NCBI GenBank assembly: GCA_035288045.1 | Contig: DATEBA010000058.1 | Span: 1 to 53,409 of the forward strand | Length of the DNA: 53,409 nucleotides | Source: DATEBA01 sp035288045 | GTDB taxonomy: Bacteria; Actinomycetota; UBA4738; HRBIN12 | Direction of reading: 5' to 3' | Shown here: positions 41,756 to 49,933 of the stretch, piece after piece | How positions within the stretch are numbered: position 1 is the first letter of the stretch | How the letters are laid out: each line of letters starts with the position of its first letter | Notes under the pieces: generated by a model | The model's input: the letters and a program-made list of their open reading frames with translations, nothing else | Databases searched by the model: none | What the model was told of the DNA's origin: nothing | Translations under genes and position numbers: made by a program

Positions 41756-42834
41756 CTCCGTTTGCGCTTGGCCGGAGGGCGTCGACCCGACGGGCGACCC
41801 CGGGGCGTCGGGCGGGTCGTCGCCCTAGCTGCCGCGGTATCGACCACTGCGGGCTCCGGCGCAACCTCCCGGAGCGCCGTGCGGCCGGCGGCCTGCCGCG
41901 CCTGGATCCGGGCGCGGACCTGCCGGTAGCGCGGCTCCCGCTCCTTCAGCACCGCGAGCACCGGCGATGCGACGAACAGGGACGAGTAGGTGCTGGAGAG
42001 GACCCCGACGAATAGGGCGAAGGCGAAGTCCTTGAGCGTCGTTCCGCCGAAGAGCAGGAGCGCCGTGATCGGTAGCAGAGTGGCCAGGGACGTGTTCACC
42101 GACCGCATGAAGGTCTCGTTCAGCGAGATCGACACAACGCCCGCATATGACTCCTTCGCGATCATCGCGGTGGAGACCGTGTGCTCCTTGATCCGGTCGA
42201 AGATCACGACCGTGTCGTAGAGCGAGTACCCGAGGATTGTGAGGATCGCGATCACCGTGGCCGGCGTCACCTCGCGCCCGACGAGCCCGTATATCCCCGC
42301 CGTCACGATCAGGTCGTGGGCGAGCGCGGCCTGCGCGGCGACGGCCATCTTCCACTCGAATCGGAAGGCGACGTAGATCGACACCAGGACGAGGAAGATG
42401 ATGAGCCCCTGGAACGCCTTCCGCGAGATCTGCCCACCCCACGTCGGCCCCACGTCCTGGACGCTCATGTCCTCGGAGGCGCTGCCGGCCTGCTCGGCCA
42501 GGGCGTCGAGGAGATCCGTACGCTCCGTCCCGAGCTCGTTCAAGCTGGAGGTTCGGATCGTGATCTCCCCCCCGCCGACGACCTGGACCTCCGCGCCCGA
42601 GCGCCCGAACTCGGCTAGCGTGGCCTGCACGTCCTCGGCGGTCAGCCCGCGTGAGTCGGGGTAGGAGATGAGCGCGCCCCCCTCGAAGTCGATCGAGAAC
42701 TCCAGGCGGATCCCCAGGACCCCGACGAGCGAGAGCGCGATCAGCGCACCCGAGAAGGCAAACCAGCGACGCCTTTGCCCGACGATGTCGAATCCCGGAA
42801 GCTGGTGCCCTCGGAAGGTCTCGAGGAAGCTCAC
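41752..42834 (-). CDS. secF: Protein translocase subunit SecF
   Basis: Proton-driven helper of Sec export, partner of SecD. The 360 residues contain the first helix, the SIDFEGGALISY motif, a periplasmic P1 domain, and the five-helix C-terminal part with IVIFDRIKE-like VVIFDRIKEHT and SLNETFMRSVNTSLATLLP. A basic Arg/Lys-rich tail of about 30 residues follows. GTG at 42834 makes a GTGA overlap with the secD stop; the longer open frame is rejected. Confidence 0.94.
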   Translation of the reverse strand: MSFLETFRGHQLPGFDIVGQRRRWFAFSGALIALSLVGVLGIRLEFSIDFEGGALISYPDSRGLTAEDVQATLAEFGRSGAEVQVVGGGEITIRTSSLNELGTERTDLLDALAEQAGSASEDMSVQDVGPTWGGQISRKAFQGLIIFLVLVSIYVAFRFEWKMAVAAQAALAHDLIVTAGIYGLVGREVTPATVIAILTILGYSLYDTVVIFDRIKEHTVSTAMIAKESYAGVVSISLNETFMRSVNTSLATLLPITALLLFGGTTLKDFAFALFVGVLSSTYSSLFVASPVLAVLKEREPRYRQVRARIQARQAAGRTALREVAPEPAVVDTAAARATTRPTPRGRPSGRRPPAKRKRR

Positions 42835-44372
42835 CGTGCGCCTCCGGCGATCGGCCCGGCCGGCACCGGCTCCGCCGCGACGCCCGACGAAAGACCGAAC
42901 CCGCGCAGGTTCATCAGCCGGTTGCTTCGCGAGATAAGGAAGACGGTCGGACGCTTGAAGAAGTACACGACGAACATGTCGAGGCCGGTCGCGATCCCGA
43001 GCGTCAGGGCGAATCCCCGAACCGACCCCACGGCCAGCGCGTAGAGCACTCCGGCCGCGAGGATCGTCACGATGTCGGCGGCGACGATCGTGTGCCAGGC
43101 GCGCGCGAACGCGGGCGCGACCGCCGACCGCGGGGTCTTGCCGTGGCGGACCTCGTCCTTCAAACGCTCGTAGAACACGATGTACGAATCCGCGGTGATC
43201 CCGAGCGACACGATGAGCCCCGCGACGCCCGCGAGCGTCAGGCTGTACCCGGCGGTGCGCCCGAGAAGCGACACTATGCCGAGCGCGAGCACCGCCCAGA
43301 TCGCCATGCCCAACCAGGTCACGACTCCGAGTAACCGGTAATAGAACGCGAGGTAGAGCGCGAGTGCGCCGAGCCCCGCGGCGCCGGCCAGGAGGCCCTG
43401 CAGCAACGACTCCTCGCCAAGCGTCGGACTCACCGTCCGCACCTCTGACTTCGTCAGCTCCACGGGAAGCGCGCCGGCATTGAGAACGGTCGCGAGGTCC
43501 TTGGCCTCCCGCTCGGTGAAGCTCCCGGTGATCCGGCCGCTCCCGCCGGCGATCTTCTCCTCGATAGTCGGGGCGGACACGATCTCCTCGTCGAGCACGA
43601 TCGCTAGCTGCTTGCCGACGAGGCGCTCCGTGATATCGGCGAACTCGTCGGCCCCCTCTCCGGTCAGACGGAAAGTGACGATCCAGCCCGCCTGGAGGTT
43701 CGTCTGACTGACGGTCTGGTAGGCGGCCTGAGCCTCGGCGATCCGGTCGCCGGTGATCTCGACCGGCCCGAGGTGGTACCTCGCCTGCCCGTCCCGGTCG
43801 AGGAACCACACCTTGCGGTCCGCGAGCGCGTCGAACGAGCATGCCTCGGTCAGACGCTCCTCGGGCGCCGAGCACGTCACCTCCTGTTTGGCGAACCCGG
43901 GGTCGCCCGGCCCTAGCACTGAGAGCACCTCACGCTGCTCCAGGCGCGCGGTCGTCCCGATCAGCTCGAGAAGCCGGTCCTGACCGGTCTCCTGGAGCCG
44001 CGCCTCGGCCTCATCTCGGGTCGGGAAGCACCCGAGGTCAACGCCGCTCCCGGAGGCCACGCAGAACTCCCTGCCGCGAGGCTCGATCGTTCCGCGCGCC
44101 AGTCCCGGGAGTTGCACCTCGATGTTCACGCCGGAGACGAATATCTGTGGCTCCGCGACGCCGAAGGAGTCGACGCGGTTGCGGATGTTGTCGATCGCCC
44201 GGGCCATGACGTCGGGCGGGGTGCCCTCCGGCGCAGTGAGAGTCACCTCGACCCCGCCCTCGAGGTCCAGGCCGAGCACCGGTCGCGTGCCGGTGGCGAA
44301 GCCGACGACCGCCGCCGTCACGAGGGCGGCCACGAACAGGACCGAGATCACGAGCCCGCGCACCGGCTTCAC
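42831..44372 (-). CDS. secD: Protein translocase subunit SecD
   Basis: Larger RND-like partner of SecF. The 513 residues show the N-terminal helix, LGLDLEGGVEVTLTA, the RNRVDSFGVAEPQI segment, a large external domain, and the C-terminal membrane part with ITADSYIVFYERLKDEVRHGKT. GTG at 44372 overlaps the HD-protein stop as GTGA. The external domain contains a Cys-rich insertion (FCVASG, LGCFPT, TCSAPEE, EACSFD) not standard in SecD. Confidence 0.94.
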   Translation of the reverse strand: MKPVRGLVISVLFVAALVTAAVVGFATGTRPVLGLDLEGGVEVTLTAPEGTPPDVMARAIDNIRNRVDSFGVAEPQIFVSGVNIEVQLPGLARGTIEPRGREFCVASGSGVDLGCFPTRDEAEARLQETGQDRLLELIGTTARLEQREVLSVLGPGDPGFAKQEVTCSAPEERLTEACSFDALADRKVWFLDRDGQARYHLGPVEITGDRIAEAQAAYQTVSQTNLQAGWIVTFRLTGEGADEFADITERLVGKQLAIVLDEEIVSAPTIEEKIAGGSGRITGSFTEREAKDLATVLNAGALPVELTKSEVRTVSPTLGEESLLQGLLAGAAGLGALALYLAFYYRLLGVVTWLGMAIWAVLALGIVSLLGRTAGYSLTLAGVAGLIVSLGITADSYIVFYERLKDEVRHGKTPRSAVAPAFARAWHTIVAADIVTILAAGVLYALAVGSVRGFALTLGIATGLDMFVVYFFKRPTVFLISRSNRLMNLRGFGLSSGVAAEPVPAGPIAGGAR

Positions 44373-45094
44373 GCCAGCTCGACTCCGTTGATCGTCAGCT
44401 TGAACCGGCAGCCGAGCGTGCCGGCGGCCCGCCTGCACAGCTGCATCCGGCCGAGGAAGATCTCGAAGTACTCCATGACCTGACTGATCTGCGTGTCGAT
44501 CGTGAGCTCGAGAGTGACCGTCTGCGCGTCCGAGTCCACCCTCAGGAAGGACTGCTCTGCCGCGAAGTTGACGCGGTCGTGGATGTCGAACTCGATCTGG
44601 CCGGTCTTGCGCACCCGGCTCCGGTGCACGTCGGACTTGTCGGCGAGGATCACGGCGGCCGCCTCGGGCGAGACCGCCCATCCGTTCTCCTCCTCGTGAT
44701 TCGCGATCGCTGCAACCACCGACGCGAGGTCGGCCGGAGGCGCCCGATCGCGCAGCGCGTGGTAGACGAGCAGCGCCCCGGTCTGACCGTGCCCCTCGCG
44801 CGACACCATGTTCCCGACGTCGTGGAGGTAGCCGGCCACGCAGCCTCGGTTCGCCGTCGGCTCGTCGAACCCGAGGCGCGAGAGCACCTGGAACGCTATC
44901 CGGGCAGTGAGGTTCGCGTGGCGGAACCCGTGCTCCGTGTAACCGAGGGCCTCCATCACCCTGTCCGCCGCTGTGATGAAGGAGGACAGCTCCTCGTTCT
45001 CCTGGATCCGCGCAAGAGTGACGACATCGAGGGCGCCGTCGGTCCGGCTCTCACCCGGGGCCTGCGCCCTGCTGGCCTCCGCGGCCTCGCTCAC
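44369..45094 (-). CDS. HD-domain phosphohydrolase in the yajC-secDF operon
   Basis: The 241 residues have the HD signature: HGFRHANLTARIAF, GYLHDVGNM (His-Asp), GHGQTGALLVYHAL and AIANHEEENGW, so metal-dependent phosphohydrolase activity is likely. The C-terminal 80 residues are beta-rich and carry two Cys near CRRAAGTLGC. It overlaps yajC and secD by 4 nt on each side, so it is made with the Sec factors. The substrate is unknown; a nucleotide or second messenger is typical of the family. Confidence 0.8.
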   Translation of the reverse strand: MSEAAEASRAQAPGESRTDGALDVVTLARIQENEELSSFITAADRVMEALGYTEHGFRHANLTARIAFQVLSRLGFDEPTANRGCVAGYLHDVGNMVSREGHGQTGALLVYHALRDRAPPADLASVVAAIANHEEENGWAVSPEAAAVILADKSDVHRSRVRKTGQIEFDIHDRVNFAAEQSFLRVDSDAQTVTLELTIDTQISQVMEYFEIFLGRMQLCRRAAGTLGCRFKLTINGVELA

Positions 45095-45453
45095 GATTGC
45101 TCGTCGGCCCCCTGGATCGGGCCCTCGTCCCCGTCGCCGTAGTCCTCCTCGACGAGCCGGCGGGCGATCCCCTGGCGGACCATCCGGACGGTCGTCCCGG
45201 GCGCGATCTCCACCGTCAAGATTCCCTCGTCATCGTTGATGTCGGTGATCCTGCCGAGGATGCCACCCGAGGTCATGACGTCATCTCCGACCTCGAGGCT
45301 CTCGATCATCGCCCGCTGGCGCTTCACCCGTCTCTGCTGCGGCCGGATCATCAACAGGTACATCACACCCAGGAGCACCACCGGGAAGAAGAGGGCACCA
45401 AGGGGGCTAGCCTGCTGCCCCTGGTCGCTGGCCTGCGCGATCAGCTGGATCAT
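45091..45453 (-). CDS. yajC: Preprotein translocase subunit YajC
   Basis: Small SecDF-associated membrane protein. The 120 residues have one helix (FFPVVLLGVMYLLMI), the RPQQRRVKRQRAMIESLEVGDDVMTSGG signature and an acidic tail. I start at ATG 45453, with GAGGAGG 8 nt upstream, instead of an open-frame extension to 45495. Confidence 0.93.
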   Translation of the reverse strand: MIQLIAQASDQGQQASPLGALFFPVVLLGVMYLLMIRPQQRRVKRQRAMIESLEVGDDVMTSGGILGRITDINDDEGILTVEIAPGTTVRMVRQGIARRLVEEDYGDGDEGPIQGADEQS

Positions 45454-45514
45454 CTCGGACGCCTCCTCGGGCCGGGCTCGGCCGGCGTGCAGCATACAGG
45501 CTAGCGCGGCCTGC

Positions 45515-46528
45515 TCAGACTGGTAGCGCGCCCTCGGCAGTCACGCCGAGGTGTCGATACGCAGCGGCGGTAGCCACCCTCCCGCGTGGGGTGCGCTGGA
45601 GGAACCCCAGCTGGAGCAGATAGGGCTCGTAGACGTCCTCGACCGTGTCGGTCTCCTCCCCCACGGCCGCGGCGAGCGTGGATAGCCCGACCGGCCCGCC
45701 ACCGAACTTCTCGATCACTGTCGTGAGTATGGAGAGATCCAGCTTGTCCAGGCCCTCTGTGTCGACCTCGAAAAGCTCCAGCCCGGAGCGGGCCACGTCG
45801 CCGGAGATCGCACCGTCGTGACGGACCTGGGCGACGTCGCGCACGCGGCGAAGTAACCGGTTCGCCACTCGAGGCGTGCCGCGTGCGCGACGGGCGATCT
45901 CGGCGGCCCCCTCCTCGTCGATCCGGACACCAAGGATCCCGGCCGAGCGCCTCACGATCCGGCCCAGGTCCTCCCGCGGGTAGTAGTCCAGGCGGGGCGA
46001 GAAGCCGAAGCGCTCGCGGAGCGGCAGCGTGATCCGCCCCGGACGCGTGGTCGCTCCGATCAACGTGTATCGAGGCAGGTCCAGGCGAATGCTCCTGGCC
46101 GAAGGCCCCCTGCCGAGCACCACGTCGAGCTTGAAGTCCTCAAGGGCCGGATACAGCACCTCCTCGACAGCGCGCGGCATCCTGTGGATCTCGTCGATGA
46201 ACAGGACGTCTCCCTCCTCGAGGTTCGTGAGGATCGCGGCAAGGTCCCCCGGCCGATCGAGGGCGGGGCCCGATGTCGGCTGGAACCCCACGCCCATCGA
46301 GTTCGCGACGATTCCGGCGAGCGTCGTCTTGCCCAGCCCCGGCGGCCCGGAGAAGAGCAGGTGGTCGACCGGCTCGTTCCGGGCACGCGCACCCTCGATG
46401 AGGAGGCCCAGCTGCTCCTTGATCCGCTCCTGCCCGACGAACTCCTGCAGCGTCTTCGGCCGGAGAGCCGCGTCGAACTCGAGCTCGTCCTCCAGGACGA
46501 TCGGCTCCACGATCCGCTCGTCGCTCAT
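45515..46528 (-). CDS. ruvB: Holliday junction branch migration ATPase RuvB
   Basis: Hexameric motor of the RuvAB branch-migration complex. The 337 residues have RPKTLQEFVGQE, Walker A GPPGLGKTTLA, Walker B VLFIDEIHRM, the sensor LIGATTRPGR and the C-terminal winged helix. It overlaps ruvA by 4 nt in the ruvCAB operon behind a LexA box. Confidence 0.97.
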   Translation of the reverse strand: MSDERIVEPIVLEDELEFDAALRPKTLQEFVGQERIKEQLGLLIEGARARNEPVDHLLFSGPPGLGKTTLAGIVANSMGVGFQPTSGPALDRPGDLAAILTNLEEGDVLFIDEIHRMPRAVEEVLYPALEDFKLDVVLGRGPSARSIRLDLPRYTLIGATTRPGRITLPLRERFGFSPRLDYYPREDLGRIVRRSAGILGVRIDEEGAAEIARRARGTPRVANRLLRRVRDVAQVRHDGAISGDVARSGLELFEVDTEGLDKLDLSILTTVIEKFGGGPVGLSTLAAAVGEETDTVEDVYEPYLLQLGFLQRTPRGRVATAAAYRHLGVTAEGALPV

Positions 46529-47094
46529 GCCCTGCCCACCTTCTGAAGCGCTTCCCGCAGCAAGTCTTGCACCGGATGCTCCCCGTCGGTCGGAAGCCCG
46601 GCCATGGCCTCGCTTGCCTCCTGGGCGGAAAGCCCGAGGGAGAGGAGGGCCTCGCGGACATCGGAGAGCGGCCCCTCGAGCACCACGACGTCGCCGCCGA
46701 GTCGGTCCTTAAGGTCGAGCACGACCCGCTGGGCGAGCTTCTTGCCGACCCCCGGTACGATCGTCAGCCCGCCCACGTCGCCGGTCGAGACCGCCCGGCG
46801 GAGCGCCTCGGGCGTCAGCGCCGACAGGAACCCGAGCGCGACCTTCGGCCCAACGCCGGTCACCGTGACGAGCAAGTCGAACGACTCACGTTCGCCGGTC
46901 GAGGCGAAGCCGTAGAGGATCATCTGGTCGTCGCGGACCTGGAGCCGCGTGAACAGCTTGCCCGGCTTGCCCACAGGCGGGAGCTTCGCGAGCGTCGAGG
47001 CCGACACGAGGGCCTCGTACCCGGTGCCACCGACGTCGAGGACGACGCGCCCTCCAGCCTTCTCGGCGATCTTCCCTTGCAGGAACGCGATCAC
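46525..47094 (-). CDS. ruvA: Holliday junction DNA helicase subunit RuvA
   Basis: DNA-binding tetramer that loads RuvB on junctions. The 189 residues have domain I (VIAFLQGKIAEK), domain II with two helix-hairpin-helix motifs (VTGVGPKVALGFLS and VPGVGKKLAQRVVLDLKD) and domain III at the C-terminus. GTG at 47094 overlaps the ruvC stop as GTGA; the longer open frame into ruvC is rejected. Confidence 0.95.
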   Translation of the reverse strand: MIAFLQGKIAEKAGGRVVLDVGGTGYEALVSASTLAKLPPVGKPGKLFTRLQVRDDQMILYGFASTGERESFDLLVTVTGVGPKVALGFLSALTPEALRRAVSTGDVGGLTIVPGVGKKLAQRVVLDLKDRLGGDVVVLEGPLSDVREALLSLGLSAQEASEAMAGLPTDGEHPVQDLLREALQKVGRA

Positions 47095-47603
47095 CGCGCG
47101 GCCGCCCGACGGGTGAGGGTCCGCATCCGGGACTGCAGCATATGACAGAGGGCAACCGCGACCGCGTCGCAGGCGTCGGGCTGCGCGGGCACCCCGCGAA
47201 GCCCGTGGGCTCGCTCGAGCGCGGCCCGGACCTGATCTTTCGCGGCGTTGCCCACGCCCGTCACGGCCATCTTCACCTCGAGCGGCTGGTACTCCTCTAC
47301 CGGAAGCCCCGCCTCGGCAGCGGCGAGCAGGACAACGCCGGTCGCACGAGCAACGGCCATCGCGCTCGTCGTGTTGCGGTTCCACATGACGGTCTCGACG
47401 GCCACCGTGAGCGGTCGGTGTTCGGCGATCGAGGCCGCGACCGCCTCGTGGATCCGCCGCAGCCGCTGCGGCTCCGGCAGATCCGATGGCGTTCGGACCG
47501 TGTCGGTGAAGACAAGTGACGGGCGGCGTTCTGGGCGGGCGAGCACGGCGAGGCCGACCGTAGCGACTCCCGGGTCGACCCCGAGCACCGATCCTTCGAA
47601 CAT
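47091..47603 (-). CDS. ruvC: Crossover junction endodeoxyribonuclease RuvC
   Basis: Cuts Holliday junctions. The 170 residues have the acidic active-site motifs VLGVDPGVATVGLAV (Asp), AVETVMW (Glu) and a C-terminal QPDACDAVAVALCH (Asp). The ATG at 47603 lies inside a LexA box, so the mRNA is probably leaderless and SOS-induced, with ruvA and ruvB following by 4-nt overlaps. Confidence 0.96.
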   Translation of the reverse strand: MFEGSVLGVDPGVATVGLAVLARPERRPSLVFTDTVRTPSDLPEPQRLRRIHEAVAASIAEHRPLTVAVETVMWNRNTTSAMAVARATGVVLLAAAEAGLPVEEYQPLEVKMAVTGVGNAAKDQVRAALERAHGLRGVPAQPDACDAVAVALCHMLQSRMRTLTRRAAAR

Positions 47604-47638
47604 ACGTTCAGTCTAGGGAGCCACGAGTGCGGGGGCAA
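47597..47638 (-). promoter_or_regulatory. SOS promoter of ruvCAB with LexA box over the start codon
   Basis: Minus strand TTGCCC (47633-47638), 17-bp spacer, TAGACT (47610-47615). The LexA box TGAACGTATGTTCG (47597-47610) has perfect GAAC-N4-GTTC cores, overlaps the -10 by one base and contains the ruvC ATG (47601-47603). Transcription would start at about the ATG. Confidence 0.75.
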
Positions 47639-47647
47639 ACACCCGGC

Positions 47648-48397
47648 TCAGCCTACCTCGGCCATCACATCCTCGGGGATGTCGAAGTTCGCGTAAACGG
47701 CCTGCACGTCGTCGAGATCCTCCAGCCCTTCGAGAAGCGCCAAGACCTGCTTGGCCTGCCCGCCCACGACGGGCACGGCGCCCTGAGGCACCATCGTCAG
47801 TTCAGCCGCCAGCATCGGGATCCCGGCGGACTCGACGGCCCCTCGAACGTCGCGGAAGCTCGCGGGTTCGCAGGTGATCTCCCACGTCGACTCGGAGTCG
47901 GAGAGGTCCTCGGCGCCCGCCTCGAGCGAGAGCTCGAGCAGCTGCTCCTCCTCCGGGGCCGCAGCCTTCTCGATCTGGATCACGCCCTTGCGGGCGAACA
48001 TCCATGCGGTGCTGCCGGCCTCCCCGAGGTTCCCGCCGTTTCGCGTGAACGCGTGTCGCACCTCTTGAGTGGTGCGGTTGCGGTTGTCGGTGAGGCACGC
48101 GACCAGCACCGCAACGCCGCCGGGACCGTAGCCCTCGTAGGTGACCTCCTCGTACTTCGCGCCCTCGAGCTCTCCGGTCCCGCGCTTGATCGCGCGCTCG
48201 ATGTTCTCCATCGGCACCGAGGCGTCGCGGGCCTTCTCGACCGCCGAGGCGAGCGTCATGTTGCCCTCGAGGCTGCCGCCACCCTCGCGCGCTGTAACCT
48301 CGATCGCTCGCAGGAGCTTCGCGAACATGTTGCTGCGCTTGGCGTCCTGCGCGGCCTTCTTCCTCTTGATCGTGCTCCACTTGGAGTGACCGGACAT
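47648..48397 (-). CDS. yebC: YebC/PmpR family regulatory protein
   Basis: The 249 residues match the family throughout: SGHSKWSTIKRKKAAQDAKR, LASAVEKARDASVPMENIERAIKRGTG, EVTYEGYGPGGVAVLVACLTDNRNRT. Family members are reported as transcription regulators or, more recently, as translation factors for difficult proline stretches. ATG start at 48397, 3 nt after the pdxT stop. It is the gene just upstream of ruvC. Confidence 0.95.
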   Translation of the reverse strand: MSGHSKWSTIKRKKAAQDAKRSNMFAKLLRAIEVTAREGGGSLEGNMTLASAVEKARDASVPMENIERAIKRGTGELEGAKYEEVTYEGYGPGGVAVLVACLTDNRNRTTQEVRHAFTRNGGNLGEAGSTAWMFARKGVIQIEKAAAPEEEQLLELSLEAGAEDLSDSESTWEITCEPASFRDVRGAVESAGIPMLAAELTMVPQGAVPVVGGQAKQVLALLEGLEDLDDVQAVYANFDIPEDVMAEVG

Positions 48398-48400
48398 CGC

Positions 48401-48958
48401 TCAGGCCTTCCGCATCACGTACTCGTGCAATGCCGTCTCGCCGACGAGCTCGGGGTGGAACGAGGCAGCGACGAGGTTCCCCTGCTCGAGGACGACCGGG
48501 TGACCCTCGTGCTCGGCCAGGACCCGGACGCTCTCGCCCACGGCCTCGACCACCGGCGCGCGGATGAACACGCCGCGGACCGGGTGCTCGATGCCCGCCA
48601 CCGTCAGGTCGGTCTCGAAGGACTCGATCTGACGGCCGTAGGCGTTGCGGCGGACGGTGACGTCGAGGAGCGCGAGCAGAGGCTCGCCCCCCTCGACCCG
48701 CGACGCGAGCACAATCATTCCCGCGCACGTCCCGAGGATCGGCATCCCATCGCGCGCTCGCTCGACGATAGGGTCAACGAGCTCTGCCAACCGCGCGAGC
48801 TTCGAGATCGTCGTCGACTCCCCGCCGGGGATCACGAGCAGGTCGGCGACCGCGAGTTCGGCAGGAGTTCGCACCTCGACCGGCGTCGCGCCGGCCTTAG
48901 CGAGAACGAGCCCGTGCTCGCGGAAGTCGCCCTGGAGCGCTAGGACGCCGGCCTTCAC
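48401..48958 (-). CDS. pdxT: Pyridoxal 5'-phosphate synthase glutaminase subunit
   Basis: Class I amidotransferase supplying ammonia to PdxS. The 185 residues have GVLALQGDFREHGLVL, IPGGESTTI, the nucleophile LGTCAGMIVLA and the C-terminal ASFHPELVGE. GTG start, 4 nt after pdxS. Confidence 0.96.
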   Translation of the reverse strand: MKAGVLALQGDFREHGLVLAKAGATPVEVRTPAELAVADLLVIPGGESTTISKLARLAELVDPIVERARDGMPILGTCAGMIVLASRVEGGEPLLALLDVTVRRNAYGRQIESFETDLTVAGIEHPVRGVFIRAPVVEAVGESVRVLAEHEGHPVVLEQGNLVAASFHPELVGETALHEYVMRKA

Positions 48959-48962
48959 GGGC

Positions 48963-49850
48963 TCACCACCCGCGGGTCTGGAGCAGACCCTCCTCGCCGA
49001 TCTCCTTGATGTCGAGGCCGGGCATCGGTTCGCCGAGGCCGCGCGAGACCTTCGCTAGCGCGTCGGGGTCGTTGAAGTGAGTCGTCGCCTCGACGATCGC
49101 GCGCGCGCGGAGGGGCGGGTCGCTCGACTTGAAGATGCCCGAGCCGACGAACACCCCGTCGACGCCGAGCTGCATCATGAGCGCTGCGTCTGCCGGCGTC
49201 GCGAGCCCGCCGGCGGCGAAGTTGACAACGGGGAGCTTCCCGGTCGCCGCCAGTTCCCTAACGAGCTCGAGCGGCGCACCGAGCTCCTTGGCGGCCGACA
49301 CGAGCTGCTCCGGGCGGAGGGTTGAGAGCCACGCCATCTCGCGGAGCATGGTCCGCTGGTGGCGGACGGCCTCGACCACGTTCCCGGTCCCCGCCTCTCC
49401 CTTCGTCCGGATCATCGCCGCACCCTCGCCGATCCGCCTGAGCGCCTCGCCCAGGTTCCGCGCGCCGCACACGAACGGCACCGTGAACGCCCACTTGTCG
49501 ATGTGGTGCTCCTCGTCGGCCGGGGTGAGCACCTCGCTCTCGTCGACGTAATCGACGCCCAGGGCCTGGAGGATCTGCGCCTCGACGAAGTGGCCGATCC
49601 GGGCCTTGGCCATCACCGGGATCGAGACAGCGTTCATGATCTCCTCGATCCTGGTAGCGTCCGCCATGCGCGCGACCCCACCCTCCGCGCGGATGTCGGC
49701 GGGGACACGCTCCAGGGCCATCACGGCGCACGCGCCGGCGTCCTCGGCGATCCTGGCCTGCTCGGCGGTGGTGACGTCCATGATGACGCCGCCCTTCAGC
49801 ATCTCGGCCAGGCCGGACTTCACGCGGAAGGTGCCGGTCTCGCGGTCCAC
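48963..49850 (-). CDS. pdxS: Pyridoxal 5'-phosphate synthase subunit PdxS
   Basis: TIM-barrel enzyme making PLP from ribose 5-phosphate, glyceraldehyde 3-phosphate and ammonia. The 295 residues show GGVIMDVTTAEQARIAEDAGA, the catalytic-Lys segment PVMAKARIGHFVEAQIL, RTKGEAGTGNVVEAVRH and NFAAGGLATPADAALMMQLG. GTG start with AGGAGG 7-8 nt upstream. Confidence 0.97.
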   Translation of the reverse strand: MDRETGTFRVKSGLAEMLKGGVIMDVTTAEQARIAEDAGACAVMALERVPADIRAEGGVARMADATRIEEIMNAVSIPVMAKARIGHFVEAQILQALGVDYVDESEVLTPADEEHHIDKWAFTVPFVCGARNLGEALRRIGEGAAMIRTKGEAGTGNVVEAVRHQRTMLREMAWLSTLRPEQLVSAAKELGAPLELVRELAATGKLPVVNFAAGGLATPADAALMMQLGVDGVFVGSGIFKSSDPPLRARAIVEATTHFNDPDALAKVSRGLGEPMPGLDIKEIGEEGLLQTRGW

Positions 49851-49883
49851 TGGTATCCCTCCTCAAGAAGCACTCTCAGCTTG

Positions 49884-49907
49884 AGTGTACCGCCCCACCT
49901 GGGGCGG
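49884..49907 (-). promoter_or_regulatory. Hairpin and possible -10 upstream of pdxS
   Basis: An 8-bp perfect inverted repeat (CCGCCCCA and its complement, 49890-49907) ends the DUF3048 transcript or forms part of the pdxS promoter spacer. Right next to it TACACT (49884-49889, minus strand) is a possible -10 for pdxS, with no good -35. Confidence 0.4.
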
Positions 49908-49933
49908 AGGTCCGCAGCCGCGCGGCCGGGCGC

